Source: Pseudomonas sp. Irchel 3H7
GTDB lineage: Bacteria; Pseudomonadota; Gammaproteobacteria; Pseudomonadales; Pseudomonadaceae
Reading direction: 5' to 3'
Assembly (NCBI RefSeq): GCF_900187605.1
Contig: NZ_FYEA01000001.1
Span: forward strand, 124,001-188,000
Length of the DNA: 64,000 bases
The notes beneath the pieces are model-generated. The model had not been told where the DNA came from, did not search any database, and saw only the letters and a program-made list of their open reading frames with translations. Below are positions 7,573 to 15,833 of the stretch, one piece after another; position 1 is the first letter of the stretch, and every line of letters begins with the position of its first letter. A program made the position numbers and the translations under genes.

Positions 7573-8717
7573 ACAGTGTCGAGTTGCTCAAGGCGCTGGT
7601 GGCGTTCGACACCACCAGCCGAGAATCCAACTTGCAGCTGATCGAATTCGTCCGCGATTACCTCGAAGGTTTCGACGTCCCGAGTGCGCTGATTTACAAC
7701 GACGAGCGCAGCAAAGCCAACCTGTTCGCCACGATCGGCCCGGTGGATCAACCGGGCATCGTGCTGTCCGGGCACACCGATGTGGTGCCGGTCGATGGCC
7801 AGCCGTGGACGCTGCCGCCGTTCGAACTGACCGAACGCGACGGCAAGGTGTTTGGGCGTGGTACCGCAGACATGAAGGGTTATATCGCCTGCGTGCTGGC
7901 CTTGGTGCCGTTGCTGGTTAAAACGCCGCTGCGCCTGCCGGTGCACATTGCCCTGTCTTACGACGAAGAGGTTGGCTGCCTCGGCGTGCGCTCATTGCTC
8001 AAGGTCTTGCAGCAACGCCCGATCAAGCCATTGTTGTGCATCATCGGCGAACCGACCGAACTGAAACCGGTGCTTGGCCACAAAGGCAAACTGGCAATGC
8101 GCTGCGACGTGCACGGCCATCCGTGCCATTCGGCGTACGCGCCGCTCGGCGTCAATGCGATTGAATACGCCGCCGAACTGATCGCTGAGCTGGGTCGTCT
8201 CGGTCAGCAACTGAAAGCGCCGGAGCATCACGATGCGCGCTTCGACCCGCCCTACAGCACGGTGCAAACCGGGGTGATCAGCGGCGGCAAGGCCTTGAAC
8301 ATCGTGCCCGCCGATTGCCGTTTCGATTTCGAAATCCGCGCCCTGCCCTCGCAGGATCCGGCGCTCGTTGCCGAAGCGCTGCAAACCTATGCTGAACGCG
8401 AAGTGCTGCCGCGTATGCGCGCGGTCAGTGCGCAGAGTGATATCCGCTTCAGCGCCTTGTCGGCGTATCCGGGATTGGCCACCGATGCACAAAGTCAGGC
8501 CGCCGAGCTGATTTCAGTGTTCTGCGGTTCAAAGGATTTCGGCACTGTAGCGTTTGGTACCGAAGGCGGACTGTTTGATACCGTAGGGATTCCCACGGTG
8601 GTCTGCGGCCCCGGCAGCATGGATCAGGGCCACAAACCCGACGAGTTTGTCGCCCTCGAACAGTTGCAGGCGTGCGATGCCATGCTGCAACGGATGCTGG
8701 CGTTTATCAGCCTCTGA
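7569..8717 (+). CDS. ArgE/DapE-type M20 metallo-deacylase
   Basis: A 382-residue M20 zinc amidohydrolase annotated in relatives as acetylornithine deacetylase. Zinc and catalytic residues lie in SGHTDVVPVDG (His and Asp), the metal-bridging Asp is in GRGTADMKG, and the catalytic Glu is in SYDEEVGCLG. A further metal Glu lies in IGEPTELKPV and the last His in QGHKPDEF. It cleaves N-acyl amino acids or carbamoyl-type amides. Placed last in an operon with a monooxygenase, RidA and DUF1028 proteins, a catabolic deacylase is more likely than a biosynthetic ArgE. It overlaps the preceding gene by 4 bp. It is convergent with the LysR gene 18 bp downstream. Confidence 0.88.
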   Translation: MNSVELLKALVAFDTTSRESNLQLIEFVRDYLEGFDVPSALIYNDERSKANLFATIGPVDQPGIVLSGHTDVVPVDGQPWTLPPFELTERDGKVFGRGTADMKGYIACVLALVPLLVKTPLRLPVHIALSYDEEVGCLGVRSLLKVLQQRPIKPLLCIIGEPTELKPVLGHKGKLAMRCDVHGHPCHSAYAPLGVNAIEYAAELIAELGRLGQQLKAPEHHDARFDPPYSTVQTGVISGGKALNIVPADCRFDFEIRALPSQDPALVAEALQTYAEREVLPRMRAVSAQSDIRFSALSAYPGLATDAQSQAAELISVFCGSKDFGTVAFGTEGGLFDTVGIPTVVCGPGSMDQGHKPDEFVALEQLQACDAMLQRMLAFISL

Positions 8718-8735
8718 CCAGCGGCTCGACGGCAC

Positions 8736-9647
8736 TCACGAGTGCAGTCGGGCCATTTCTACGCGGCAATGGTCAACAAACAACTGCACCGGTTTGGTCA
8801 GTTGCACCCGCCGCAACCAGGCCGCCGACAAGCCCGACCCGGTGACGTTTTCCGCCAGCGGCACACAGACGACTTGCTGGCCGTCGTAGGTGTAGTCGCT
8901 GAACGGTTTGGTCACCAGAATCGAGAAGCCGAAACCGTTGCCGACCATGCCGCGCACCATCTCGATCGATGGCGAGCTGAAGACGATGTTCGGCGTCAGC
9001 CCGCGCTCTTCGAAGATGCTCACGAAATAGGTGCGGCTCGGCACCACGTCGAGCAGAATCATCGGTTCCAGCACCAGATCATGCAGCGAGACTTTCGCCT
9101 GTTGCGCAAAGCGATGGCTGGCCGGCAGCAACGCATAAGGCTGCTGCGGCGGCATCAGCGGCGTGGTTTCAATGGTGCTGTCCAGATCGTGCTCGAACAT
9201 CATCGCGACGTCGATGCTGCCAGCGGTCAGAGCCTGCACCAGCTCTTGTTGCTCGCCATCACGAATGCGGATTTCCACCCCCGGCCAGCGCGCCTTGAAC
9301 CCGGCGATCAGGCGCGGCAGGTACAGCGGCGCGACGGTTTCGAAGCAGCCGATATCGATCTGCCCCGCGACCACATCATTGTCGGCCAGGGCGTTCTGCT
9401 CAAACTCATGGGCCACCCGCAGCAGTTCCAGCGCCTTGCGATAAAACCGCGAACCGCTGGGCGTCAGAGAGACGCCTTGGGCGTGATGGCGAATGAACAA
9501 CTGCACGCCGAAACTTTCTTCCAGATGCTTGATGGCCGTGGAGACCGATGGTTGCGCGATGTAGAGCTTGCGCGAGGCTTCGGCGACGCTGCCGCAATCA
9601 GCCGTGGTGACGAAATATTTGAGCTGGCGCAGGTTGTAGGCGGCCAT
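8736..9647 (-). CDS. LysR-family regulator between the catabolic operon and the NCS1 permease
   Basis: A 303-residue LysR-type regulator. The N-terminal helix-turn-helix reads NLRQLKYFVTTADCGSVAEA followed by SRKLYIAQPSVSTAIKHLE; the rest is the periplasmic-binding-like effector domain. The start at 9647 has GGGAGA directly upstream; the longer frame to 9797 would cross the divergent promoter. It is divergent from the permease (9883) and converges on the ArgE-like gene, so it likely controls permease expression in response to the permease substrate and perhaps the operon from 4946 as well. Confidence 0.9.
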   Translation of the reverse strand: MAAYNLRQLKYFVTTADCGSVAEASRKLYIAQPSVSTAIKHLEESFGVQLFIRHHAQGVSLTPSGSRFYRKALELLRVAHEFEQNALADNDVVAGQIDIGCFETVAPLYLPRLIAGFKARWPGVEIRIRDGEQQELVQALTAGSIDVAMMFEHDLDSTIETTPLMPPQQPYALLPASHRFAQQAKVSLHDLVLEPMILLDVVPSRTYFVSIFEERGLTPNIVFSSPSIEMVRGMVGNGFGFSILVTKPFSDYTYDGQQVVCVPLAENVTGSGLSAAWLRRVQLTKPVQLFVDHCRVEMARLHS

Positions 9648-9882
9648 GTGAGTCTCCCAAAGAGCGCGGGTGTTCGCCCTGTTTCCCTGGCGCACGATCA
9701 AGCTTGAACATACCGGACGCCGGCGCCAGCCGAAGCATATTTTTTTTAAGGTCTGAAGCAACAAACTTACTAATTTATCTATGCCGATGCTTTGCACATG
9801 ATCACTTCAACAAGAAATGCGCCGCCCGTGCCGGCGCTTGCCGAAGTACGTCCACGTACTCATCCTTGCCTTGGAGTTCGTC

Positions 9883-11298
9883 ATGGCTACCCCTGCAGCA
9901 TCCTCCGCTCCGCTGATTGAAAAACACACGATAGGCTACGTGCCCCCCGAAGATCGCCACGGAAAGGTCAGGGATCTGTTCACGCTCTGGTTCGGCGGCA
10001 ACATCGCACCGTTGCCCATCGTTACCGGTGCACTGGGCGTGCAGTTGTTTCACTTGAATCTGCTCTGGGGCATCGTCGCGATTCTCGTCGGCCATCTGGT
10101 CGGCGGCGTGCTGATGGCGCTGCACTCGGCGCAAGGCCCGCAGATGGGCATCCCGCAGATGATCCAGAGCCGCGCGCAGTTCGGCTCCCTCGGCGCATTG
10201 CTGGTGGTGTTGATTGCCGGCGTCATGTACATCGGCTTTTTCGCTTCCAATATCGTGCTGGCCGGCAAATCGCTGCACGGTGTGGTCGACAGCGTTCCAG
10301 TGCCCGTCGGCATCGTCATTGGCGCAGTCGGCTCGGGGATCATCGGCATCATCGGCTACCGTTTTATCCACGTGCTCAATCGCATCGGCACCTGGGTGCT
10401 GGGGATCGGCATCGTCGTCGGTTTCGGCTACATCTTCACTCACATCCAGACTGACGACTTCCTCACCCGGGGCAGTTTCAACCTCTCCGGTTGGCTGGCC
10501 ACCGTGTCGCTGGCGGCGCTGTGGCAGATCGCGTTCGCGCCGTACGTGTCCGACTATTCGCGTTACTTGCCAGCGGACGTAAAAGTCTCGTCGACATTCT
10601 GGACGACCTATCTGGGTTCAGCGCTGGGTTCGAGTCTGGCGTTCATCTTCGGTGCCGTCGCCGTGCTGGCAACCCCGGTGGGCATGGACACCATGGACGC
10701 GGTCAAACTCGCCACCGGTTCCATCGGCCCGCTGATGCTGGTGCTGTTCCTGCTCAGCGTGATCAGCCACAACGCCCTCAACCTGTACGGCGCGGTGCTG
10801 TCACTGATCACTCTGGTGCAGACCTTCGCCTACCGCTGGATCCCCACCGCCAAGAGCCGCGCAGTGATCTCGATTATCGTGCTGCTGGCCTGCTGCTTTG
10901 CCGCCGTGGGCGCCTCGAAAGATTTCATCGGCCACTTCGTCGACATGGTGCTGGTGTTGCTGGTAGTGCTGGTGCCGTGGACGGCGATCAACCTGATCGA
11001 CTTCTACGCCATCCACAAAGGCCAGTACGACATCCTGTCGATCTTCCAGGTCGACGGCGGCATCTACGGGCGCTACAACCCGCAGGCGTTGCTGGCTTAC
11101 GCGATCGGCATCGCCGTGCAAATTCCGTTCATGAACACGCCGCTGTACGTCGGCCCGGTGTCGGCGCACATCAACGGTGCGGATCTGTCCTGGCTGGTGG
11201 GACTGCTGGTGACCTCGCCGCTGTATTTCTGGCTGGCCAACCGCGACACGTCTTATCGTCGGCGGATGATGGGCGGGAAACTGGCGAGCAGTCTGTGA
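9883..11298 (+). CDS. NCS1 family nucleobase/cytosine permease
   Basis: A 471-residue, about 12-TM importer of the purine-cytosine permease family. Signature stretches are FTLWFGGNIAPLPIVTGALG, GIPQMIQSRAQFG, APYVSDYSRYLPADV, and an INLIDFYAIHKGQYD loop late in the protein. It shares long identical blocks with the permease cut by the left edge, for example LTRGSFNLSGWLATVSL and FGAVAVLATP. The start at 9883 follows TTGGAG (9871-9876); a longer frame from 9817 has no ribosome binding site. It is divergent from the LysR gene. Cytosine, allantoin, hydantoin or a related ring compound are the plausible substrates; the neighbouring operon argues for a compound that is oxidised and then deacylated. 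Confidence 0.9.
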   Translation: MATPAASSAPLIEKHTIGYVPPEDRHGKVRDLFTLWFGGNIAPLPIVTGALGVQLFHLNLLWGIVAILVGHLVGGVLMALHSAQGPQMGIPQMIQSRAQFGSLGALLVVLIAGVMYIGFFASNIVLAGKSLHGVVDSVPVPVGIVIGAVGSGIIGIIGYRFIHVLNRIGTWVLGIGIVVGFGYIFTHIQTDDFLTRGSFNLSGWLATVSLAALWQIAFAPYVSDYSRYLPADVKVSSTFWTTYLGSALGSSLAFIFGAVAVLATPVGMDTMDAVKLATGSIGPLMLVLFLLSVISHNALNLYGAVLSLITLVQTFAYRWIPTAKSRAVISIIVLLACCFAAVGASKDFIGHFVDMVLVLLVVLVPWTAINLIDFYAIHKGQYDILSIFQVDGGIYGRYNPQALLAYAIGIAVQIPFMNTPLYVGPVSAHINGADLSWLVGLLVTSPLYFWLANRDTSYRRRMMGGKLASSL

Positions 11299-11316
11299 GA
11301 TTGATGCGCTGAAAAA

Positions 11317-11342
11317 GAAGGCCCGCACTGTGCGGGCCTTCT
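11317..11342 (+). terminator. Hairpin terminator after NCS1 permease
   Basis: GAAGGCCCGCACTGTGCGGG begins a near-perfect palindrome that runs to 11342 (GAAGGCCCGCAC facing GTGCGGGCCTTC). It is preceded by an A run and followed by CTCCG, so its U tract is weak in the forward direction. Confidence 0.75.
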
Positions 11343-11397
11343 CCGTTACGCTGTGGTATTTCTGTAGGTCTGACGACAATTGGGTAAGGGACATCCA

Positions 11398-12021
11398 ATG
11401 CTGCGAATACTCGGTAAAGCCTCATCGATCAACGTGCGCAAAGTGCTGTGGACTTGCGCTGAATTGCACATTCCTTTCGAGCGCGAAGACTGGGGGTCGG
11501 GCTTCAAATCGACCAACGATTCGGCGTTTCTCGCGCTCAATCCCTGCGCCATGGTGCCGGTGATTCAGGACGGTGATTTCACGCTGTGGGAATCGAACAC
11601 GATCATTCGTTATCTGGCCGCACGGTATGACGGTTCGCACCTCTATCCGACTGACGCGCAAACCCGGGCGCGGATCGATCAGTGGATCGACTGGCAGGCG
11701 TCGGAGCTGAATCGCTCGTGGTCGTACGCCTTCATGTCGCTGGTGCGCCAGTCGCCCGACTATCAGGACAATGCCGCGCTGGCGAACGGCATTGAGCAAT
11801 GGTCGAAGACCATGGCCATCCTCGACCGGCAACTGGAAAAGACCGGCGCCTACGTCAGCGGCGAACAGTTTTCCCTGGCGGACATTCCCATCGGACTGTC
11901 GGTGAACCGCTGGTTCGAAACCCCACTGGCTCACCCGGATTTTGCCGCGGTGAAAGCCTATTACGAGCGCTTGAGCCTGCGTCCCGGCTACTTGCTGCAC
12001 GGTCGCAACGGCACGCCGTGA
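11398..12021 (+). CDS. Glutathione S-transferase family protein
   Basis: A 207-residue GST. The N-terminal thioredoxin-like domain carries [20 protein letters not shown], cis-Pro in [12 protein letters not shown], and the glutathione-binding [13 protein letters not shown]. The C-terminal helical domain ends in [17 protein letters not shown], with the conserved Asp of the capping box. The catalytic position near the N-terminus offers Ser16/Ser17 rather than Tyr. The start has GTAAGGG at 11385-11390; an upstream ATG at 11380 is less likely. It probably detoxifies electrophiles and may serve the adjacent catabolic genes. It converges with an HxlR gene, leaving only 6 bp between them. Confidence 0.9.
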   Translation: MLRILGKASSINVRKVLWTCAELHIPFEREDWGSGFKSTNDSAFLALNPCAMVPVIQDGDFTLWESNTIIRYLAARYDGSHLYPTDAQTRARIDQWIDWQASELNRSWSYAFMSLVRQSPDYQDNAALANGIEQWSKTMAILDRQLEKTGAYVSGEQFSLADIPIGLSVNRWFETPLAHPDFAAVKAYYERLSLRPGYLLHGRNGTP

Positions 12022-12027
12022 TCGAGC

Positions 12028-12525
12028 TTATTTGCCTTTGAACGCCTCACGCCGCGCCTGCCGTTCGGCGGCGTAGGCTGCTTGTGGCTGACTGATCAGA
12101 TCCTCCCGACGCAACGGTTCGCCGCAGTGCTCGCACAGCGGCCCGAGGCCGGCGTCGTGGTTGCAGTTTTTGTGGGTCATGTTCACTGCAAGCCCCTCTT
12201 CCGGTGTTTTGCACCAGGTTTCTCCCCACGCCCGCAACGCAATGATCACCGGATAGAACGCCTCGCCCTTCGCGGTGAGGTGGTACTCGTAGCGTTTCGG
12301 TCGCTCGTTGTACAAGCGGCGCTCGACCAGCCCATCCGCTTCCAGACATTTCAGACGCGCGGCGACCATTTGCGGCGTACCGCCGGTCTGCGCCTGAATC
12401 TCGTCATAGCGATGATTGGCCATGAACAACTCGCGCAAAACCAGCACCGTCCAGCGGTCGCCGACGATCGTTTCGGCCCGGGAAATCGGGCACAGCGTGT
12501 CGGGAAGACTATCGTTTACTGCCAT
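12028..12525 (-). CDS. HxlR-family regulator with C-terminal CxxC pair
   Basis: A 165-residue HxlR regulator: CPISRAETIVGDRWTVLVLR, then ELFMANHRYDEIQAQTGGTP and RYEYHLTAKGEAFYPV as helix-turn-helix and wing. Beyond the usual domain it has an extra tail with NCNHDAGLGPLCEHCGEPL; three cysteines and a histidine could bind zinc or sense redox state. It is divergent from the isochorismatase-like/aldehyde dehydrogenase pair, and the spacer has a perfect palindrome at 12551-12563, so it very likely controls that operon and itself. Confidence 0.9.
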   Translation of the reverse strand: MAVNDSLPDTLCPISRAETIVGDRWTVLVLRELFMANHRYDEIQAQTGGTPQMVAARLKCLEADGLVERRLYNERPKRYEYHLTAKGEAFYPVIIALRAWGETWCKTPEEGLAVNMTHKNCNHDAGLGPLCEHCGEPLRREDLISQPQAAYAAERQARREAFKGK

Positions 12526-12550
12526 CAGGGCTTGCCTCTTTTACAGTTAC

Positions 12551-12563
12551 TATGATTATCATA
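12551..12563. promoter_or_regulatory. Palindrome TATGATTATCATA, probable HxlR operator
   Basis: A perfect 6+1+6 palindrome in the 98-bp spacer between the HxlR gene and the isochorismatase-like gene, flanked by CAGGGCTTG (12526-12534) and its reverse complement CAAGCCCTG (12581-12589). The position and dyad symmetry fit an HxlR dimer site; the binding is inferred. Confidence 0.5.
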
Positions 12564-12623
12564 TCTACAAGATGCCGGGACAAGCCCTGTGCACCGATAA
12601 TCCCATTGCCGGAGCAAGCCGCC

Positions 12624-13262
12624 ATGTCGAATACCGCCTACCCGCTGGACAGTACCGCCTATCTGCTGGTCGATCCATACAACGATTTTCTTTCGGACGG
12701 TGGCAAGATTTTCCCTTTGATCAAACCGATGGCTGAACAGAACGGCCTGCTCGACAACCTGCGCAAACTCGACCGCACGGTGCGCGAGCTGAACATTCCG
12801 GTGGTCATCGTACCCCATCACCGCTGGGAAAAAGGCGACTACGAAAACTGGGATCACCCGACTCCCACGCAATGCAAAATCATGCACATGCATCATTTTG
12901 CCCGGGGCGAATGGGGCGGTGAATGGCACCCGGATTTTGCGCCGAAGGACGGCGATATCGTGGTTCAGGAGCACTGGGGTTCCAGCGGTTTTGCCAACAC
13001 CGACCTGGATTTTCGCCTGAAGCAGCAAGGTGTCACCCACGTGATCATCGTCGGCTTGCTGGCCAACACCTGCATCGAAGCCACCGCGCGCTATGCCTCG
13101 GAACTGGGCTACCACGTCACCCTGGTCCGCGATGCAACAGCGGCCTTCAAAGCGGAAATGATGCACGCCGCCCACGAACTCAACGGCCCGACATTCGCGC
13201 ACGAGATTGCCAGCACGGACGAACTGATTGCCAACCTCCAATCACAAGGTGAAGCGCAATGA
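12624..13262 (+). CDS. Isochorismatase-family cysteine hydrolase
   Basis: A 212-residue protein of the isochorismatase-like hydrolase superfamily (nicotinamidase, RutB and ureidoacrylate hydrolase relatives). The catalytic Asp17 lies in VDPYNDF and the nucleophile Cys150 in LLANTCIEAT, after the cis-peptide segment. At the usual Lys position the sequence is VVQEHWGSSGF, so Glu116 appears to replace it. The start follows CCGGAGC (12610-12616); a longer frame from 12552 would overlap the operator. It overlaps the aldehyde dehydrogenase start by 4 bp, so the two are coupled. HxlR control is likely. It may cleave an amide or ester to release an acid or semialdehyde precursor. Confidence 0.86.
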   Translation: MSNTAYPLDSTAYLLVDPYNDFLSDGGKIFPLIKPMAEQNGLLDNLRKLDRTVRELNIPVVIVPHHRWEKGDYENWDHPTPTQCKIMHMHHFARGEWGGEWHPDFAPKDGDIVVQEHWGSSGFANTDLDFRLKQQGVTHVIIVGLLANTCIEATARYASELGYHVTLVRDATAAFKAEMMHAAHELNGPTFAHEIASTDELIANLQSQGEAQ

Positions 13263-14824
13263 ATCTGACCGGCCACTTGCTGATTGGCGCGGCGGATGTC
13301 GCCGCCACCGAAGGCACGATGAAAGCCCTGAATCCGGCCACTGAACATTTGATCGAACCGGACTTCGCTTTCGGCGGTGCGGCACAGGTTGATCAGGCAG
13401 CGACACTTGCCGACGTGGCATTCGACCGCTACAGCCATACCTCGTTGGCCGAACGCGCGGCATTTCTCGAGAGCATCGCTGACAACCTCGACGCAGTACG
13501 CAGCGAACTGGCGGCACGCGCGGCACTGGAAACCGGACTGCCCGAAGCTCAGCTTGAGGGCGAAGCGTTGCGAGCCGCGACCCAGTTCCGCCAATTCGCC
13601 GATGTGGTGCGCCGGGGCCGCTTTCTGCAATTGGCCATCGACCCGGCGCAACCCGAACGTCAGCCGCGCCCACGGATGGATCATCGCCTGCAAAAAATCG
13701 CCATCGGCCCGGTGGCGATTTTCGGCGCGAGCAACTTCCCGATTGCCTATTCGGTGGCGGGCGGCGATACCGCGTCGGCACTGGCGGCCGGGGCAACGGT
13801 GATTCTCAAGGCACACAACGCGCATCCCGGTGCCTCGGAAATCCAGGCCCGCGCCATTCGTAAAGCCGTGCAGGCGCATGGCTTGCCCGAAGGTGTTTTC
13901 TCGATGGTGCGCGGTGGCGGCAATGCCATTGGCCAAGCGCTGGTCGATCATCCGCTGATCAAAGCCGTGACCTTCACTGGCTCCGAACCGGGTGGCATGG
14001 CGCTCTATCGCCGCGCGCAGTTGCGCCCTGATCCGATCCCGGTGTTCACCGAGATGACCAGCGTCAACCCGACCTTCATCCTGCCCGAGGCACTGGCGGC
14101 TCGCGGCGCCGAGATCGGTGATGGCTTTATCGAACGCATGCTGGTCAACGTCGGCCAGGCCTGTTTGTGTCCGTCGATCCTGATCGCCATCCGCGGTGCG
14201 GGGTTTGATCAGCTGCGCAACGCCATGCGCAAACGGGTCAGTGAGGCGCCGGCGCGGACGATGCTGACGCCGGGCATTCATGGTTCCTACGTCGAGGGTC
14301 TGATGGCGATGGAGCACGCCGGCGCGCAGCTGATCGCGGCAGGCATACCGGCGGATGCCACGCTCGCCGGACGTGCTGCGTTGCTGGAAATCGAGGGACA
14401 CCAATTGCTCGGCGAACCAGAGTTGGCCCTCGAAGTGTTTGGTCCGTCGGCGCTATTGGTTGCTGTCAACGATGAGGCCGAGCTGCTGGCCGTCGCCCGT
14501 TCGTTCAAGGGTCAGCTCAGCGCGGCGATTCACCTTGAAAGTATCGATCTGGAAGTGGCGCGGCGCCTGCTGCCGATTCTCGAACGGCGCACCGGACGCA
14601 TCGTAGTCAACGCCTTCGCCCACCCACAGGAGGTGACCTTCGCCACCGTACACGGCGGGCCGTTTCCGGCTACATCGGACAGCCGCTTCACGTCGGTCGG
14701 CATGACCTCGATCGAGCGCTTCTTGCGGCCCGTCGCGTATCAGGGGTTTCCCGATGAGTTGTTGCCAGAGGTGTTGCGCGAAGGGAATCCGCTGAATCTG
14801 CCGCGCAGCGTCGACGGGCAATAA
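13259..14824 (+). CDS. NADP-dependent aldehyde dehydrogenase, ketoglutarate-semialdehyde dehydrogenase type
   Basis: A 521-residue aldehyde dehydrogenase of the 2,5-dioxovalerate (alpha-ketoglutaric semialdehyde) dehydrogenase-like group, which is longer than standard ALDHs. It opens MNLTGHLLIGAADVAATEGT, typical of the group. Catalytic Cys302 lies in NVGQACLCPS and the general base Glu265 in FTEMTSVNP; the oxyanion Asn159 is in GASNFPIAYSVAGGD. Members act in sugar-acid and hydroxyproline breakdown, but here the gene is coupled to an isochorismatase-like hydrolase, so its aldehyde probably comes from that reaction. It is convergent with a LysR gene. The exact substrate is not decidable. Confidence 0.87.
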   Translation: MNLTGHLLIGAADVAATEGTMKALNPATEHLIEPDFAFGGAAQVDQAATLADVAFDRYSHTSLAERAAFLESIADNLDAVRSELAARAALETGLPEAQLEGEALRAATQFRQFADVVRRGRFLQLAIDPAQPERQPRPRMDHRLQKIAIGPVAIFGASNFPIAYSVAGGDTASALAAGATVILKAHNAHPGASEIQARAIRKAVQAHGLPEGVFSMVRGGGNAIGQALVDHPLIKAVTFTGSEPGGMALYRRAQLRPDPIPVFTEMTSVNPTFILPEALAARGAEIGDGFIERMLVNVGQACLCPSILIAIRGAGFDQLRNAMRKRVSEAPARTMLTPGIHGSYVEGLMAMEHAGAQLIAAGIPADATLAGRAALLEIEGHQLLGEPELALEVFGPSALLVAVNDEAELLAVARSFKGQLSAAIHLESIDLEVARRLLPILERRTGRIVVNAFAHPQEVTFATVHGGPFPATSDSRFTSVGMTSIERFLRPVAYQGFPDELLPEVLREGNPLNLPRSVDGQ

Positions 14825-14851
14825 CGGCGATCCGGTGCGCGGCAGCTGCGA

Positions 14852-15730
14852 TCAAGCATCTGCACGCACCACCCCGCGCTCTTCCAGCAAGCGCACAAAC
14901 ATGCTCAAACTGCGCGACACCGTGCCCCGCCGCCACACCAGCCAGGTGGTCAGATAACGAAAGTCCGCCGCCAATGGCCAGACGCTGACGGTCGCACTGC
15001 CGGGCATGCTCTGGAGCATTTTGCGCGGCATCAAGGCCAGCCCGGCACCCGCACTGACACAGGCGAGCATGCCGTGGTACGACTCCATTTCGAAGATCTT
15101 GCCCGGGACCGCCGCGTCGGTGCTGAACCATTTTTCAAAGTGGTGACGGTAGGAGCAGTTGGAGCGGAAGGCATAAATGTTCTCGCCGTTTACGTCCGCT
15201 GCGCGCTCGACGGGGGCGTGATTGATCGGGGCGATGATGACCATTTCTTCCTCGAACGCCGGCACGCCTTCCAGCGTCGGATGCAGCACCGGGCCGTCGA
15301 CAAACGCTGCGGCCAGGCGCCCGGAGAGCACGCCGTCGATCATTGTGCCGGACGGCCCAGTGGACAGGTCGAGGTCGACTTTCGGGTGCAACTGGTTGTA
15401 CGCCGCCAGCAATTCGGGAATGCGCACCGCCGCCGTACTTTCCAGCGAACCCAAGGGAAAAGCGCCCTGCGGTTCCTCCCCCGCCACCGTCGCCCGCGCC
15501 TCTTGCACCAGATCGAGAATGCGCCGTGCATATTCGAGAAAACTCCACCCCGCCGGCGACAGACGCAAACGGCTTTTCTCGCGAATAAACAGATCAACAC
15601 CCAGATCCTGCTCAAGCTGTTTGATCCGCGTGGTCAGGTTCGACGGCACGCGATGGATCTGCGCGGCGGCGGCACTGATGCTGCCGTGCTCGGCAACCGC
15701 TTTGAAGATTTCCAGCTGCACCAGATCCAT
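14852..15730 (-). CDS. LysR-family regulator, PtrR-like, divergent from sad
   Basis: A 292-residue LysR regulator: [20 protein letters not shown] then [20 protein letters not shown] for the helix-turn-helix. It ends in an effector domain containing [15 protein letters not shown], a stretch seen in PtrR/YneJ-type regulators. The start at 15730 has GGAGA eight bases upstream; ATG at 15736 is too close to that site. It is divergent from a Sad-type succinate-semialdehyde dehydrogenase, the same arrangement as ptrR-sad in enterobacteria, so sad is its likely target. Confidence 0.88.
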   Translation of the reverse strand: MDLVQLEIFKAVAEHGSISAAAAQIHRVPSNLTTRIKQLEQDLGVDLFIREKSRLRLSPAGWSFLEYARRILDLVQEARATVAGEEPQGAFPLGSLESTAAVRIPELLAAYNQLHPKVDLDLSTGPSGTMIDGVLSGRLAAAFVDGPVLHPTLEGVPAFEEEMVIIAPINHAPVERAADVNGENIYAFRSNCSYRHHFEKWFSTDAAVPGKIFEMESYHGMLACVSAGAGLALMPRKMLQSMPGSATVSVWPLAADFRYLTTWLVWRRGTVSRSLSMFVRLLEERGVVRADA

Positions 15731-15833
15731 AGTCATTCTCCATTCGTGAAAGAAACGATCTTTATTATTCAGTTTCCAGAAAACAAACACCACCCTACTC
15801 TAGGCTCATCCGACGAACATGCAGGACGAAGCC

